Below, in pieces: positions 25,942 to 34,235 of a stretch of 64,000 bases of DNA. The notes under the pieces were generated by a model. That model was not told the origin of the DNA, did no database searches, and worked only from the letters and a program-made list of their open reading frames with translations. A program made the position numbers and the translations under genes. The stretch comes from JALOBO01 sp023228225 (GTDB lineage Bacteria; Bacillota; Clostridia; Christensenellales; UBA1242), in the NCBI GenBank assembly GCA_041663585.1, contig JBAYMN010000001.1, forward strand, positions 70,652 to 134,651, read 5' to 3'. Position 1 is the first letter of the stretch. Every line of letters starts with the position of its first letter.

Positions 25942-26793
25942 ATGCACGGATTTATTAATGTTTTAAAACCTACTGGTTGCACTTCTGCTGCTATTGTGGG
26001 CATGGTAAAAAGAACTCTTAAAGTAAAAAGTGTTGGGCATATGGGTACGCTTGACCCATATGGTACAGGCGTGCTTCCTATTGCTATTGGCAAATCTGCA
26101 AAACTTTTTAATTTGATTTCCGAAAAGCATAAGACGTATCGCGCTATATTTAGTTTTGGTTGGCGCACCGATACTATTGACAGTGAGGGTGTAACAATTT
26201 TTGAGGGTGGCTTAATACCTACGGAAAATGATATTACCGAAAAATTAACGGGATTTTTAGGAGATATTATGCAAGTTCCGCCTATGTATTCTGCTATAAA
26301 AATAGATGGCAAAAGAGCCTATGATTTGGCTAGGGCAGGCAAGGAATTTGAAATTTCAGCGCGCAAAGTGCATATTTACGATTTTAAATTATTAGAAAAA
26401 ATTAGTGAAAAATCCTACTTATTTGAAATTGTTTGTTCAACCGGAACTTATATTAGAAGTTTATGTTATGATCTTGCCACGAGTTTAGGAACATTTGCGG
26501 TTATGACTGCTATTATTCGTACAAAATCAGGATTATTTGATATTCAAAATTCGGTAACGCTAGAAAAATTAAAAAATGGGAAATTTGAAATTATACCTAC
26601 CGAAGATATGCTTCAAAATTTAATCAGTGTACCAGTTACAAATGAAGAAATGGTTAAACTTGTAAATGGAATGATTTTAAACTGTAAAATAATAGGTATA
26701 AATCATGTAAAAATAATGTGTAATAATAAATTTGCTGGACTCGGCGAATTAACTTGCGGAAAACTAAAACTTAAAATAAATTTTTTGCAATAA
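25942..26793 (+). CDS. truB: tRNA pseudouridine-55 synthase
   Basis: 283 residues. N-terminal GFINVLKPTGCTS, KSVGHMGTLDPYGTGVLP with the catalytic Asp near residue 38, QVPPMYSAIKIDGKRAYDLAR, and CSTGTYIRSL. It makes the T-loop pseudouridine of tRNA. ribF normally follows; here an endonuclease IV-like gene under its own promoter follows. Confidence 0.96.
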   Translation: MHGFINVLKPTGCTSAAIVGMVKRTLKVKSVGHMGTLDPYGTGVLPIAIGKSAKLFNLISEKHKTYRAIFSFGWRTDTIDSEGVTIFEGGLIPTENDITEKLTGFLGDIMQVPPMYSAIKIDGKRAYDLARAGKEFEISARKVHIYDFKLLEKISEKSYLFEIVCSTGTYIRSLCYDLATSLGTFAVMTAIIRTKSGLFDIQNSVTLEKLKNGKFEIIPTEDMLQNLISVPVTNEEMVKLVNGMILNCKIIGINHVKIMCNNKFAGLGELTCGKLKLKINFLQ

Positions 26794-26819
26794 AAACTAA
26801 ATTTATTTATAGTATAAAC

Positions 26820-26848
26820 TTGATTTAATACGGTAAAATGGCTATACT
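26820..26848 (+). promoter_or_regulatory. Promoter for the endonuclease IV-like gene
   Basis: TTGATT, 17 bases, TATACT, 34 bases before the next start codon. Confidence 0.6.
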
Positions 26849-26882
26849 TAATAAGTATTATTAGGTTTAAATTGGAGATTTT

Positions 26883-27728
26883 ATGATAAGGTTTGGACCT
26901 GCTGGCAACAGTGAATCATTTTATAATCAAGGTTATACTCGTACAGCCGAAGCACCAAAGTGGATAAATCAAATGGGGCTTAATGCTTTTGAATATCCGT
27001 TTGTTCGTGGCGTAAATATGAGTGATGATACCGCTCTTATTTTAGCCGAACAAGCAAAATTATATAATATAGAGTTTAGTGTGCATTCTCCATACTATGT
27101 AAACTTTGCAAGTACTAATGAGGAATTGGTATTAAAATCATTTAACTACATAATGCAATGTTTACACACGCTAAAAATAATGGGCGGAAAAAGAATTGTA
27201 ATTCATTCTGGCTCACTTACCAAACAAATGCGTATAGATGCATATAATAATGTTAAGAAACGATTTACCGAATTAATAGAAATGGTTTATTCAGGCGGAT
27301 ATGGAGATATGTTGCTTTGTCCAGAAACTATGGGACGGACATCTTATATAGGTAGTGTTGATGAAATTGTAGAAATTTGCAAAATTGACAAATGTATTGT
27401 TCCAACTTTTGATTTTGGGCATATCAACGCTATTACAAATGGCTCACTTAAAACCAAAAATGATTTTAGAAAAGTAATTGATAAGGCTTTTGATGCAATA
27501 GGCGAACGGGCAAAAAACATGCACATACATTTTTCTAAAATTGAATATGGATTAAAAGGCGAAATTAGGCATTTAACAATGGCGGACACGATTTATGGAC
27601 CAGAATTTGCACCACTTGCCGAAATTTTACACGAATATAAAATGACACCATTTATTATTAGCGAGTCGGGCGGAACTATGGCAGAAGATGCCCTTTTACT
27701 TAAACAAATTTATGAAAGTATTAAATGA
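26883..27728 (+). CDS. Endonuclease IV-like TIM-barrel protein (AP endonuclease family 2)
   Basis: 281 residues. Zinc-site residues of the endonuclease IV family are in place: SVHSPYY (His near 69), VIHSGS, CPETMG (Glu), FDFGHI (Asp, His), MHIHFSK and the final SESGG. AP endonuclease IV cuts abasic DNA; related sugar isomerases share the barrel. Many Clostridia carry this short relative as well as canonical Nfo, so exact substrate is not certain. Single gene between truB and efp. Confidence 0.8.
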   Translation: MIRFGPAGNSESFYNQGYTRTAEAPKWINQMGLNAFEYPFVRGVNMSDDTALILAEQAKLYNIEFSVHSPYYVNFASTNEELVLKSFNYIMQCLHTLKIMGGKRIVIHSGSLTKQMRIDAYNNVKKRFTELIEMVYSGGYGDMLLCPETMGRTSYIGSVDEIVEICKIDKCIVPTFDFGHINAITNGSLKTKNDFRKVIDKAFDAIGERAKNMHIHFSKIEYGLKGEIRHLTMADTIYGPEFAPLAEILHEYKMTPFIISESGGTMAEDALLLKQIYESIK

Positions 27729-27806
27729 TTATTTTTCTAGCGTAAAAACTTAAAATTAAATTTTTACTTTCAATATATTAATTTACAAATTTAGGAGAAA
27801 ATTATT

Positions 27807-28364
27807 ATGATTAGTGCAGGAGAATTTAGAAAAGGTGTTACTTTTGAAATGGAAGGCAACGTGTTTACAATAGTGGAGTTTATGCATGTTAAGCCCGGAA
27901 AAGGTTCGCCATTTGTTCGTACAAAAGTTAGAAATGTTATGACGGGACAACAATTAGAAAAAACATTTAATCCAGCCGATAAATTTGAGCCCGCTATTAT
28001 TGATACAAAAGAAATGCAATATTTGTATAATGATGGTGATATCTATTACTTTATGGATAATGAAACATATGAGCAATTACCACTTAATCGCGAAATTGTA
28101 GAAGATGCACTTAATTTTGTTAAAGATGGCATGTCTGTAACAGTAAAACTTTTTAAAGATGTTCCTTTTTCAGTTGAGGCACCCACTTTTGTTGTATTAC
28201 AAATTATAGAGTGCGAACCGGGAATTCAGGGAGATACATCAAGATCAGGCAACAAACCGGCCACACTAGAAACAGGCTATAAAATTGGCGTTCCGCTATT
28301 TGTGAATAATGGAGATAAAATTAGAGTTGACACAAGAACCGGAGAATATGTTGATAGAGCATAA
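27807..28364 (+). CDS. efp: Translation elongation factor P
   Basis: 185 residues. The domain I loop that contacts the P-site tRNA acceptor stem reads KPGKGSPFVRTKVRN; Lys at the tip (KPGKGS) may be modified or not. Domains II and III are complete, with the family phrase GIQGDTSRSGNKPATLETG. EF-P relieves stalling at proline runs. It precedes spoIIIAA as in many spore-formers. Terminators separate the two here. Confidence 0.97.
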   Translation: MISAGEFRKGVTFEMEGNVFTIVEFMHVKPGKGSPFVRTKVRNVMTGQQLEKTFNPADKFEPAIIDTKEMQYLYNDGDIYYFMDNETYEQLPLNREIVEDALNFVKDGMSVTVKLFKDVPFSVEAPTFVVLQIIECEPGIQGDTSRSGNKPATLETGYKIGVPLFVNNGDKIRVDTRTGEYVDRA

Positions 28365-28422
28365 TTTTATTTACTAGCAAATAAAATTATGCAATGTAAA
28401 ATGCAAAATGTAAAATTTTGGA

Positions 28423-28446
28423 AGTCGTTTAAATAAACGGCTTTTT
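28423..28446 (+). terminator. Terminator after efp
   Basis: Eight-pair stem AGTCGTTT/AAACGGCT with one G-T pair, loop AAAT, then TTTT. Confidence 0.75.
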
Positions 28447-28464
28447 GTAATTGTTAGCACGCCT

Positions 28465-28495
28465 GAAAAAACGAAGTTTTATATTTCGTTTTTTC
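28465..28495. terminator. Second, symmetrical hairpin
   Basis: Perfect 11-pair stem GAAAAAACGAA/TTCGTTTTTTC with a 9-base loop; the T-run is inside the stem, so it could stop transcription in either direction. It lies between efp and the spoIIIA operon. Confidence 0.6.
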
Positions 28496-28573
28496 TCTGC
28501 AAGTAAATTTATGTATATATTTTGTGATTAAAAATATATTTAAATATGTACAAGCATGTATTAGGAGTAAAAA

Positions 28574-29491
28574 ATGCTAGAAAACATTTTGCCAAGTGAA
28601 ATATATAGTGTTATTGCGGACAAGCTTAATTTAGATAAGTTGTGTGAAATTAGATTAAGAGTTAACAAGCCAATAATGGTTAGTGTAATGGGAGGCGTTG
28701 CATACTTATCTACTGATGGTATAACAGACAAATGTGTGAATTCAATAATATGTAGTAAAGAGCAAATTGAAGAAGTCATTTATAAGGCATCAGATTTTTC
28801 GCTGTATGCAATAAATGGACAAATTAAACAAGGTTTTATTACTGTTAAAGGCGGAATGAGAATTGGACTTTGTGGTGAAATTGTAGAAGAGCAGGGGGTA
28901 ATTAAAACTTTAAAAAATTTTACTTCAATTAATATTCGTATTCCTCATTCTGTACAAAATTGCTCTTTAAATGCATTGAAATTTATAACAGAAAATGGAT
29001 TTAAAAATACGCTTGTTATCTCTCCACCGGGTGCGGGAAAAACTACTTTTTTACGCGACCTTGCGTGGCAGTTTTCTCATCATAATTATGGATATAATCT
29101 GCTTATTATTGATGAACGAGCCGAAATTGGTGCTGTATCCAACGGAGTGCCCGAACTTGATGTTGGTGTATTTACTGATATTTATACAAACTGCTCCAAA
29201 TATTTCGGCTTGGTTCAAGGCATAAGAAGTATGCGACCGGATATTGTAATGGTTGATGAATTAGCAACTAGCGATGATGTATCTGCTATTATGTATGCAA
29301 TAGGCTCAGGGGTAAAAGTAATTGCTAGTGCACACGCTTATGGAGTATATGATTTAAAAGTTAAAAAAGATTTTGAAGATATTTTTAGAAAACAAATGTT
29401 TAGCAGGTTTATAGTTTTATCTAATAGGTGCGGACCGGGTACTTATGAAGGCATTTTTGACCAGAACTTAAAGTGCTTATATTGCCCATAG
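28574..29491 (+). CDS. spoIIIAA: Stage III sporulation ATPase SpoIIIAA
   Basis: 305 residues; a secretion-type ATPase made in the mother cell and thought to drive the SpoIIIA-SpoIIQ channel. Walker A is SPPGAGKTT near residue 154, Walker B LLIIDERAEIGA, and the late motif MVDELATSDD. N-terminal part (LCEIRLRVNKPIMV) matches the family. Start ATG behind TAGGAG. It is the first gene of an intact eight-gene operon, indicating endospore formation. Confidence 0.97.
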   Translation: MLENILPSEIYSVIADKLNLDKLCEIRLRVNKPIMVSVMGGVAYLSTDGITDKCVNSIICSKEQIEEVIYKASDFSLYAINGQIKQGFITVKGGMRIGLCGEIVEEQGVIKTLKNFTSINIRIPHSVQNCSLNALKFITENGFKNTLVISPPGAGKTTFLRDLAWQFSHHNYGYNLLIIDERAEIGAVSNGVPELDVGVFTDIYTNCSKYFGLVQGIRSMRPDIVMVDELATSDDVSAIMYAIGSGVKVIASAHAYGVYDLKVKKDFEDIFRKQMFSRFIVLSNRCGPGTYEGIFDQNLKCLYCP

Positions 29492-29499
29492 GAGTTGTA

Positions 29500-29991
29500 A
29501 TGCAATTATTTTTAATTATTTTGATTGTAGGTGGAATTTCATATGTTGGATATGGACTATCCTCATATTATAAAAAGCGATATACACTGATGAGCGATAT
29601 TTTATTATTTTGTGATTGTTTAAGCAACGACATAGATTTTTTACATACGCCGGTAAAGCAAATTCTTTTAAATCGGAATGTGCAATTTGCACCTGAATTA
29701 AATAAACTTCTAAACCAATATAAACAGATATTAGATAATGGAAAATTATTAGAATTTAATCAGCCTATAAGTAGTATTTATTTTAAACGAGAAGAGGCAG
29801 AAATGTTTATGTCATTGTTATACGAACTCGGAAAAAGTGATAGCATAACTCAAATTGCAACAATTAAAAATTTTAAAACTGTTTTTACAAAATATCATAT
29901 AGAAGCAACCGAAGAAAACAAAAAGTATGCACCTCTGGCGCTAAAACTTGGGGTACTTATTGGAATTCTAGCAGGTATTTTACTAATATAA
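29500..29991 (+). CDS. spoIIIAB: Stage III sporulation protein SpoIIIAB
   Basis: 163 residues from the ATG behind AGGAG; an upstream in-frame codon lies inside spoIIIAA. An N-terminal membrane helix (about 3-20), a long helical cytoplasmic region, and a C-terminal hydrophobic helix (about 145-162). This matches SpoIIIAB, a GspF-like part of the feeding-tube apparatus. Eight bases after spoIIIAA. Confidence 0.92.
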   Translation: MQLFLIILIVGGISYVGYGLSSYYKKRYTLMSDILLFCDCLSNDIDFLHTPVKQILLNRNVQFAPELNKLLNQYKQILDNGKLLEFNQPISSIYFKREEAEMFMSLLYELGKSDSITQIATIKNFKTVFTKYHIEATEENKKYAPLALKLGVLIGILAGILLI

Positions 29992-30060
29992 ACAAATTAG
30001 TGTTTATGTTTTAATAATAACAAAACTAACCTATGCATAAACATTACTAGTGAGGTTAAT

Positions 30061-30258
30061 ATGGATGTAAGTATTATTTTTAAAATTGCCGCTATTGGGA
30101 TTTTACTATCAGTTGTAAATCAAGTGCTAAAACATTCAAACAAAGATGAAATTGCAACTCTTTGTACACTTGCAGGCGTGGTAATTGTACTTTTTATGGT
30201 ACTAAATTTAGTAAGTCAACTTTTTGAAACCGTAAAATCATTGTTTTCGCTATACTAA
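30061..30258 (+). CDS. spoIIIAC: Stage III sporulation protein SpoIIIAC
   Basis: 65 residues, two membrane helices joined by a short loop (KHSNKDEI). The family size and pattern (MDVSIIFKIAAIGILLSVVN) are unmistakable. SpoIIIAC is a small integral membrane component of the mother-cell channel. It begins 69 bases after spoIIIAB, the largest gap in the operon. Confidence 0.93.
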   Translation: MDVSIIFKIAAIGILLSVVNQVLKHSNKDEIATLCTLAGVVIVLFMVLNLVSQLFETVKSLFSLY

Positions 30259-30280
30259 GTTTTTAAAGGCGGTAGTGTAC

Positions 30281-30667
30281 ATGGAGATAATTAAAATTAT
30301 TGGTGTAGGTATTGTAACTAGTATATGCGTGCTTGTTGTTAAGCAAATTAAGCCGGAAATTGCCGTTGTATTAGGTATTGCCGGCTCTCTTGTAATTTTG
30401 GTTATGGTTATAAATATGCTTTCCGATGTTTTTAATGTTTTTAATATAATTGTGGACAAGACTGGCGTAAGTAAAGACCTTTTTACCGCTATCTTAAAAA
30501 TTATAGGCGTAGGTTATATCACTGAATTTGGCGCTAATGTTTGCTTAGATAGCGGTTCGGCTAATATTGCAGATAAAGTCCTTTTAGGTGGTAAAATTGT
30601 TATTATGGTGCTTGCACTGCCAATTATAACTTCATTAATAGAAATTATTGAGAGTATACTGCCATGA
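30281..30667 (+). CDS. spoIIIAD: Stage III sporulation protein SpoIIIAD
   Basis: 128 residues from the ATG eight bases after AAAGGCGG; a GTG two codons earlier is too close to the ribosome site. Four membrane helices with the family segments VKQIKPEIAVVLGIAG and ILKIIGVGYITEFGANVCLDSG. Overlaps spoIIIAE by four bases (ATGA). Confidence 0.93.
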   Translation: MEIIKIIGVGIVTSICVLVVKQIKPEIAVVLGIAGSLVILVMVINMLSDVFNVFNIIVDKTGVSKDLFTAILKIIGVGYITEFGANVCLDSGSANIADKVLLGGKIVIMVLALPIITSLIEIIESILP

Positions 30668-31869
30668 AAATGAAAAATAATAATACACGATTATTGATTA
30701 TAATAATAATTTTTGTGATAACGGTTGCATTATCTTTTATTCCGCATTCTTGCATAGTTGCAGAAGATACTGATGATACATATGGCGAATTGCAAGAACA
30801 AATTACTATACAGTTAAATAGTTTAGATTTTGGCGAATTTGAAAAATTGCTTTCGGATTTAGACTCCGATGAATATAAAATATTTGGAAATACCAGTTTT
30901 TTGAGCAAAGTAAAAACGATAATTTCTGGCGACTTATCAGGTGGTTATGATAATGTATTCTCGGCTATATTTAGTATATTTTTTTCCGAGATACTTTCTT
31001 TTATGCCACTACTTGCCACGATAATGGCAATTACAATACTGTGCAGTTTAATATCACAAATACGGTCTAATGTTGGAAATAAATCTGTGGCAGATATTGT
31101 ACACTTTGTTTGCTATGGTGTAGTAATTGTGCTTATTGTTAGTGCAATTATGCAATTAGTTAATGTAACAACTAACGCATTAAATAGTATGAAAACACAA
31201 ATGGATATTGCTTTTCCAATTTTACTTACTATTATGACCGCACTAGGAAGTACAGTGTCAGTAAGTGTGTATAAGCCTGCGGTTTTACTGCTTTCTGGTG
31301 GGATTATGCAAATTTTTAATTCCATTGTGCTACCGATTTTTATTTTTGCGACAGTATTTAGCATTATTAGTAATCTTTCTGGTAATGTTAAATTGGACAA
31401 GTTTGTGGCTTTTTTTAACAGTGCGTTTAAGTATATTGTTGGCTTTGTGTTTACAATTTTTATGGCGTTTTTGTCAATTCAAGGCATTACCGCAGCAACT
31501 CACGACGGCATATCAATACGCACTGCAAAATTTGCATTAAAAAGTTATGTGCCGATTTTGGGCGGTTATTTATCGGAAGGTTTTGATTTGATACTTGCCG
31601 GTAGTGTTCTTATTAAAAATGCGGTTGGTGTAAGTGGTTTATTACTTATGATTGCTACTATAATAATGCCGATTGTTAAAATTGCAGTGTTTATTTTAAT
31701 GCTTAAACTTGTAAGTGCAATTTTAGAGCCTATTGCTGATTCGCGTATTTCATCATTTTTAAGTTCGGCAGGAAAAAATTTGAGTATGCTTAATATTACA
31801 ATTATTGGTGTTGCATTTATGTACTTTATTACCGTGGTACTTGTTATGTGCACCTCAAATGTTTTATAA
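30664..31869 (+). CDS. spoIIIAE: Stage III sporulation protein SpoIIIAE
   Basis: 401 residues. A hydrophobic N-terminus (about 9-27) is probably a signal or anchor, followed by a soluble segment and then seven or eight membrane helices. Family phrases include VYKPAVLLLSGGIMQIFNS and FAATHDGISIRTAKFALKS-like text near residue 280. It is the largest membrane component of the SpoIIIA apparatus. Start ATG overlaps the previous stop. Confidence 0.93.
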   Translation: MKMKNNNTRLLIIIIIFVITVALSFIPHSCIVAEDTDDTYGELQEQITIQLNSLDFGEFEKLLSDLDSDEYKIFGNTSFLSKVKTIISGDLSGGYDNVFSAIFSIFFSEILSFMPLLATIMAITILCSLISQIRSNVGNKSVADIVHFVCYGVVIVLIVSAIMQLVNVTTNALNSMKTQMDIAFPILLTIMTALGSTVSVSVYKPAVLLLSGGIMQIFNSIVLPIFIFATVFSIISNLSGNVKLDKFVAFFNSAFKYIVGFVFTIFMAFLSIQGITAATHDGISIRTAKFALKSYVPILGGYLSEGFDLILAGSVLIKNAVGVSGLLLMIATIIMPIVKIAVFILMLKLVSAILEPIADSRISSFLSSAGKNLSMLNITIIGVAFMYFITVVLVMCTSNVL

Positions 31870-31880
31870 AGGGGTTTTAA

Positions 31881-32372
31881 ATGACTTTTTCTACTTGGAT
31901 TTTAAGTATATCGGGTGTAGTGTTACTTGGAGTATTAATAGATATAATTTTGCCCGAAGGACAAACAAATAAGTATCTAAAAAGTGTTTTTGCGTTTTTT
32001 GTTATCTTTACAGTTATTTCACCATTGCCAAAATTGTTAAACTCAGATTTTTCCTTATATGATTTTTTAGATACAGAAGAAGTTTCAATAGACATTTCAT
32101 TTATCTCACAAATTAATGTTCAAAAATTAAATGCGCTTAAAAATGATATCCAAACCGAACTGAACAACAGCGGTTATAGTGGTATATATATAAACATTAC
32201 CGCTGATATATACAGTGAAAATATGCAGATAGAGAGAATTTATGCTGATTTGGCTAATTTAGTCATTGATAAAAATATTGCGAATATAAATAGTAATAAG
32301 TACGAGGTGGTTAAAAAAATTATCACACAGCAAACAGGTGTAGAGGAGGGTATTATAACCGTTTATGGATAG
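31881..32372 (+). CDS. spoIIIAF: Stage III sporulation protein SpoIIIAF
   Basis: 163 residues. Two N-terminal membrane helices (about 5-23 and 33-52) with the family motif LIDIILPEGQTNKYLKSVFAF between them, then a soluble C-terminal ring-building domain. An AAGGGG ribosome site precedes the ATG. It overlaps spoIIIAG by eight bases. Confidence 0.92.
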   Translation: MTFSTWILSISGVVLLGVLIDIILPEGQTNKYLKSVFAFFVIFTVISPLPKLLNSDFSLYDFLDTEEVSIDISFISQINVQKLNALKNDIQTELNNSGYSGIYINITADIYSENMQIERIYADLANLVIDKNIANINSNKYEVVKKIITQQTGVEEGIITVYG

Positions 32373-32955
32373 TAATGTAAAACCAAAAAAAACTAACATT
32401 TTGGATTTGCCCATATTTAAAAAATTAAAATCCGTAAAAAACATTGAATTAATTATTGCAGTTGTATTATGTGCGATTGTACTTTTAATATTTTTTAGTA
32501 CATTTAGTACAAGCGATAGTTCCAGTGCTGACACTACAAATACGGTTTATACCTCCACATCAGAGTATGTAAATGAGTTAGAAACTAAATTGTCTAATAT
32601 TTTAGCCAATATTAACGGAGCTGGAAAAGTAAGTGTTATGATTACAACTACTGGCAGTTCTCAACTCGTTATTGCAACTTCAACCGAAGAAAGAAATAAT
32701 TCCACTTCTACTACACAAAGCGGCAGCACTATAAATACAAATACTTCGGTAACAATTATTGAAACGCCAATTTTGGTTACTGACCAAGGCACAAGTTCGC
32801 CGCTAATACTGCAAGAAATTCAGCCGGAAATAAAGGGGGTGATTGTCGTTGCTGAGGGTGCGGACAACATTAAAGTAAAATTAGAAATTTTAAAAGCCGT
32901 TTCCGCAATTCTAGGCATTTCTACGCAAAAAATTGAAATTTTTACAGGTAAATAA
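32365..32955 (+). CDS. spoIIIAG: Stage III sporulation protein SpoIIIAG
   Basis: 196 residues. One membrane helix near residues 28-48, then a Ser/Thr-rich stretch and a ring-building motif domain related to YscJ/FliF (ELETKLSNILANINGAGKVSVMI, later PEIKGVIVVAEGADN). SpoIIIAG forms a large ring in the intermembrane space. AGGAGGG overlaps the end of spoIIIAF. Confidence 0.93.
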   Translation: MDSNVKPKKTNILDLPIFKKLKSVKNIELIIAVVLCAIVLLIFFSTFSTSDSSSADTTNTVYTSTSEYVNELETKLSNILANINGAGKVSVMITTTGSSQLVIATSTEERNNSTSTTQSGSTINTNTSVTIIETPILVTDQGTSSPLILQEIQPEIKGVIVVAEGADNIKVKLEILKAVSAILGISTQKIEIFTGK

Positions 32956-32966
32956 AGGAGTATAAT

Positions 32967-33437
32967 ATGTTAAACAAAAAAACTAAAATAATTGTACTTT
33001 CATGTATGCTGGTACTTTTAGCCCTTACAGGGTATCTAAACATTAAACTTAATTCCGATACAGTAGATACCGGTACTAATGTTACTGCAAGTGGTTTCTT
33101 TGATACTTACCGCTCAGATAGAACAAGTACACGTGACCAAGAAATGTTATATCTTGAAGCGATAATTGCAAGTGATAGTGCTACTGAAACTGCTGTTGCT
33201 AACGCCGAAACCGGAAAGATGGAATTAGTATCGGAAATGGAAACAGAACTTATCACCGAAGGGCTTATTAAAGCAAAAGGTTTTACTGATTGTATTGTAA
33301 CAATTTCTACAAGTGGCGTTAATGTAATAGTAAAATGCGCTACGCTTACAACAGCCGAAGTTGCACAAATAGTTCAAATAATTCAGGAGCAAACTAGTAC
33401 TGATATTGAAAATATCAAAATTATACCAGTAGAATAA
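32967..33437 (+). CDS. spoIIIAH: Stage III sporulation protein SpoIIIAH
   Basis: 156 residues. N-terminal membrane helix (about 7-25), an extended linker (FFDTYRSDRTSTRDQE) and a YscJ/FliF-like domain ending in TSTDIENIKIIPVE. SpoIIIAH binds forespore SpoIIQ to join the two cells. Its start follows AAAGGAG. It is the last gene of the operon. Confidence 0.94.
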   Translation: MLNKKTKIIVLSCMLVLLALTGYLNIKLNSDTVDTGTNVTASGFFDTYRSDRTSTRDQEMLYLEAIIASDSATETAVANAETGKMELVSEMETELITEGLIKAKGFTDCIVTISTSGVNVIVKCATLTTAEVAQIVQIIQEQTSTDIENIKIIPVE

Positions 33438-33466
33438 TTGCTAAAATAATCAAACTGTGCTATAAT
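33438..33466 (+). promoter_or_regulatory. Promoter for the small ORF and nusB unit
   Basis: TTGCTA, 17 bases, TATAAT, beginning one base after the spoIIIAH stop codon, so housekeeping transcription restarts after the sporulation operon. Confidence 0.65.
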
Positions 33467-33499
33467 CCTTAGGAAATCTTTGAGGAGATAAAACGCAGT

Positions 33500-33724
33500 A
33501 TGACAACCCAAAATATTTACAGTTTTTCTTGTTTTAAAGGCAATAGTAATTCTAATAATTATTTGTTGTGCTGTATTAATAATTTGGTTACAAAAGAATT
33601 ATGTAGCGGGTTACCATATGTAAATAATGTACTGTTATTAGACTTTATTAAAAATGTTTATGTAAACATACTTTATAGTTTTGGTGTGATTAATCCACAC
33701 AAATTTCTAATTAATATTTTGTAA
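33500..33724 (+). CDS. Small unknown ORF after spoIIIAH
   Basis: 74 residues, beginning MTTQNIYSFSCFKGNSNS, with five Cys and many Asn, Leu and Phe; no clear membrane helix and no known family. A promoter lies upstream and a terminator directly follows the stop, and GAGGAG lies 12 bases before the ATG, a little far. It may be a real small protein, or the transcript may act as a leader RNA for nusB. Confidence 0.4.
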   Translation: MTTQNIYSFSCFKGNSNSNNYLLCCINNLVTKELCSGLPYVNNVLLLDFIKNVYVNILYSFGVINPHKFLINIL

Positions 33725-33730
33725 GATTTA

Positions 33731-33757
33731 AGCTCTTCAATTTTTGAAGGGCTTTTG
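33731..33757 (+). terminator. Terminator/attenuator before nusB
   Basis: Ten-pair stem (AGCTCTTCAA/TTGAAGGGCT, one G-T pair), 3-base loop and TTTT. It stands between the small ORF and nusB, 60 bases before the nusB start, so it may attenuate nusB-xseA-xseB. Confidence 0.7.
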
Positions 33758-33815
33758 GCTTAAATGTATATACAAAACGCATAATAGCAAAATACTAATG
33801 CTTACAGGAGAAAAT

Positions 33816-34235
33816 ATGAGTAGAACTAACACGCGTGAAATCGCATTTAAATTAATATTTGAGTATTCTTTTACTAAGGAAATAGTTAAATTTGATTTGC
33901 CTGATTTCTCATCTTTTTATAATGCACAGTTAATAGGAGATGATAGCGAATATTTAAAAAAAGTTTATGAAAATGCCACGGAGCATTATGATGAACTTAT
34001 TAAAATAATTACCGATAATTTAATTGGTTATACTATTTCCAGAATTTATAAAATTGATCTTGCAGTATTAATTTTATCAACTTGCGAGCTTATGTACTTG
34101 CCGGAAATTCCGCAGTCGGTATCTATTAATGAAGCAGTAGAATTATCTAAACGCTATTCTACTGATAAAAGTTCGGGCTTTATTAACGGGGTGCTTGCAA
34201 AAATTTTGACAACTATTAATAGTGAGAAAAAATAA
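33816..34235 (+). CDS. nusB: Transcription antitermination factor NusB
   Basis: 139 residues from the ATG behind CAGGAG; an in-frame upstream extension runs through the terminator and is rejected. All-helical NusB fold with TREIAFKLIFEYSF, RIYKIDLAVLILSTCELMY and SINEAVELSKRYSTDKSSGFINGVL. Acts with NusE on rRNA transcription. It ends one base into xseA (TAATGA). Confidence 0.96.
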   Translation: MSRTNTREIAFKLIFEYSFTKEIVKFDLPDFSSFYNAQLIGDDSEYLKKVYENATEHYDELIKIITDNLIGYTISRIYKIDLAVLILSTCELMYLPEIPQSVSINEAVELSKRYSTDKSSGFINGVLAKILTTINSEKK

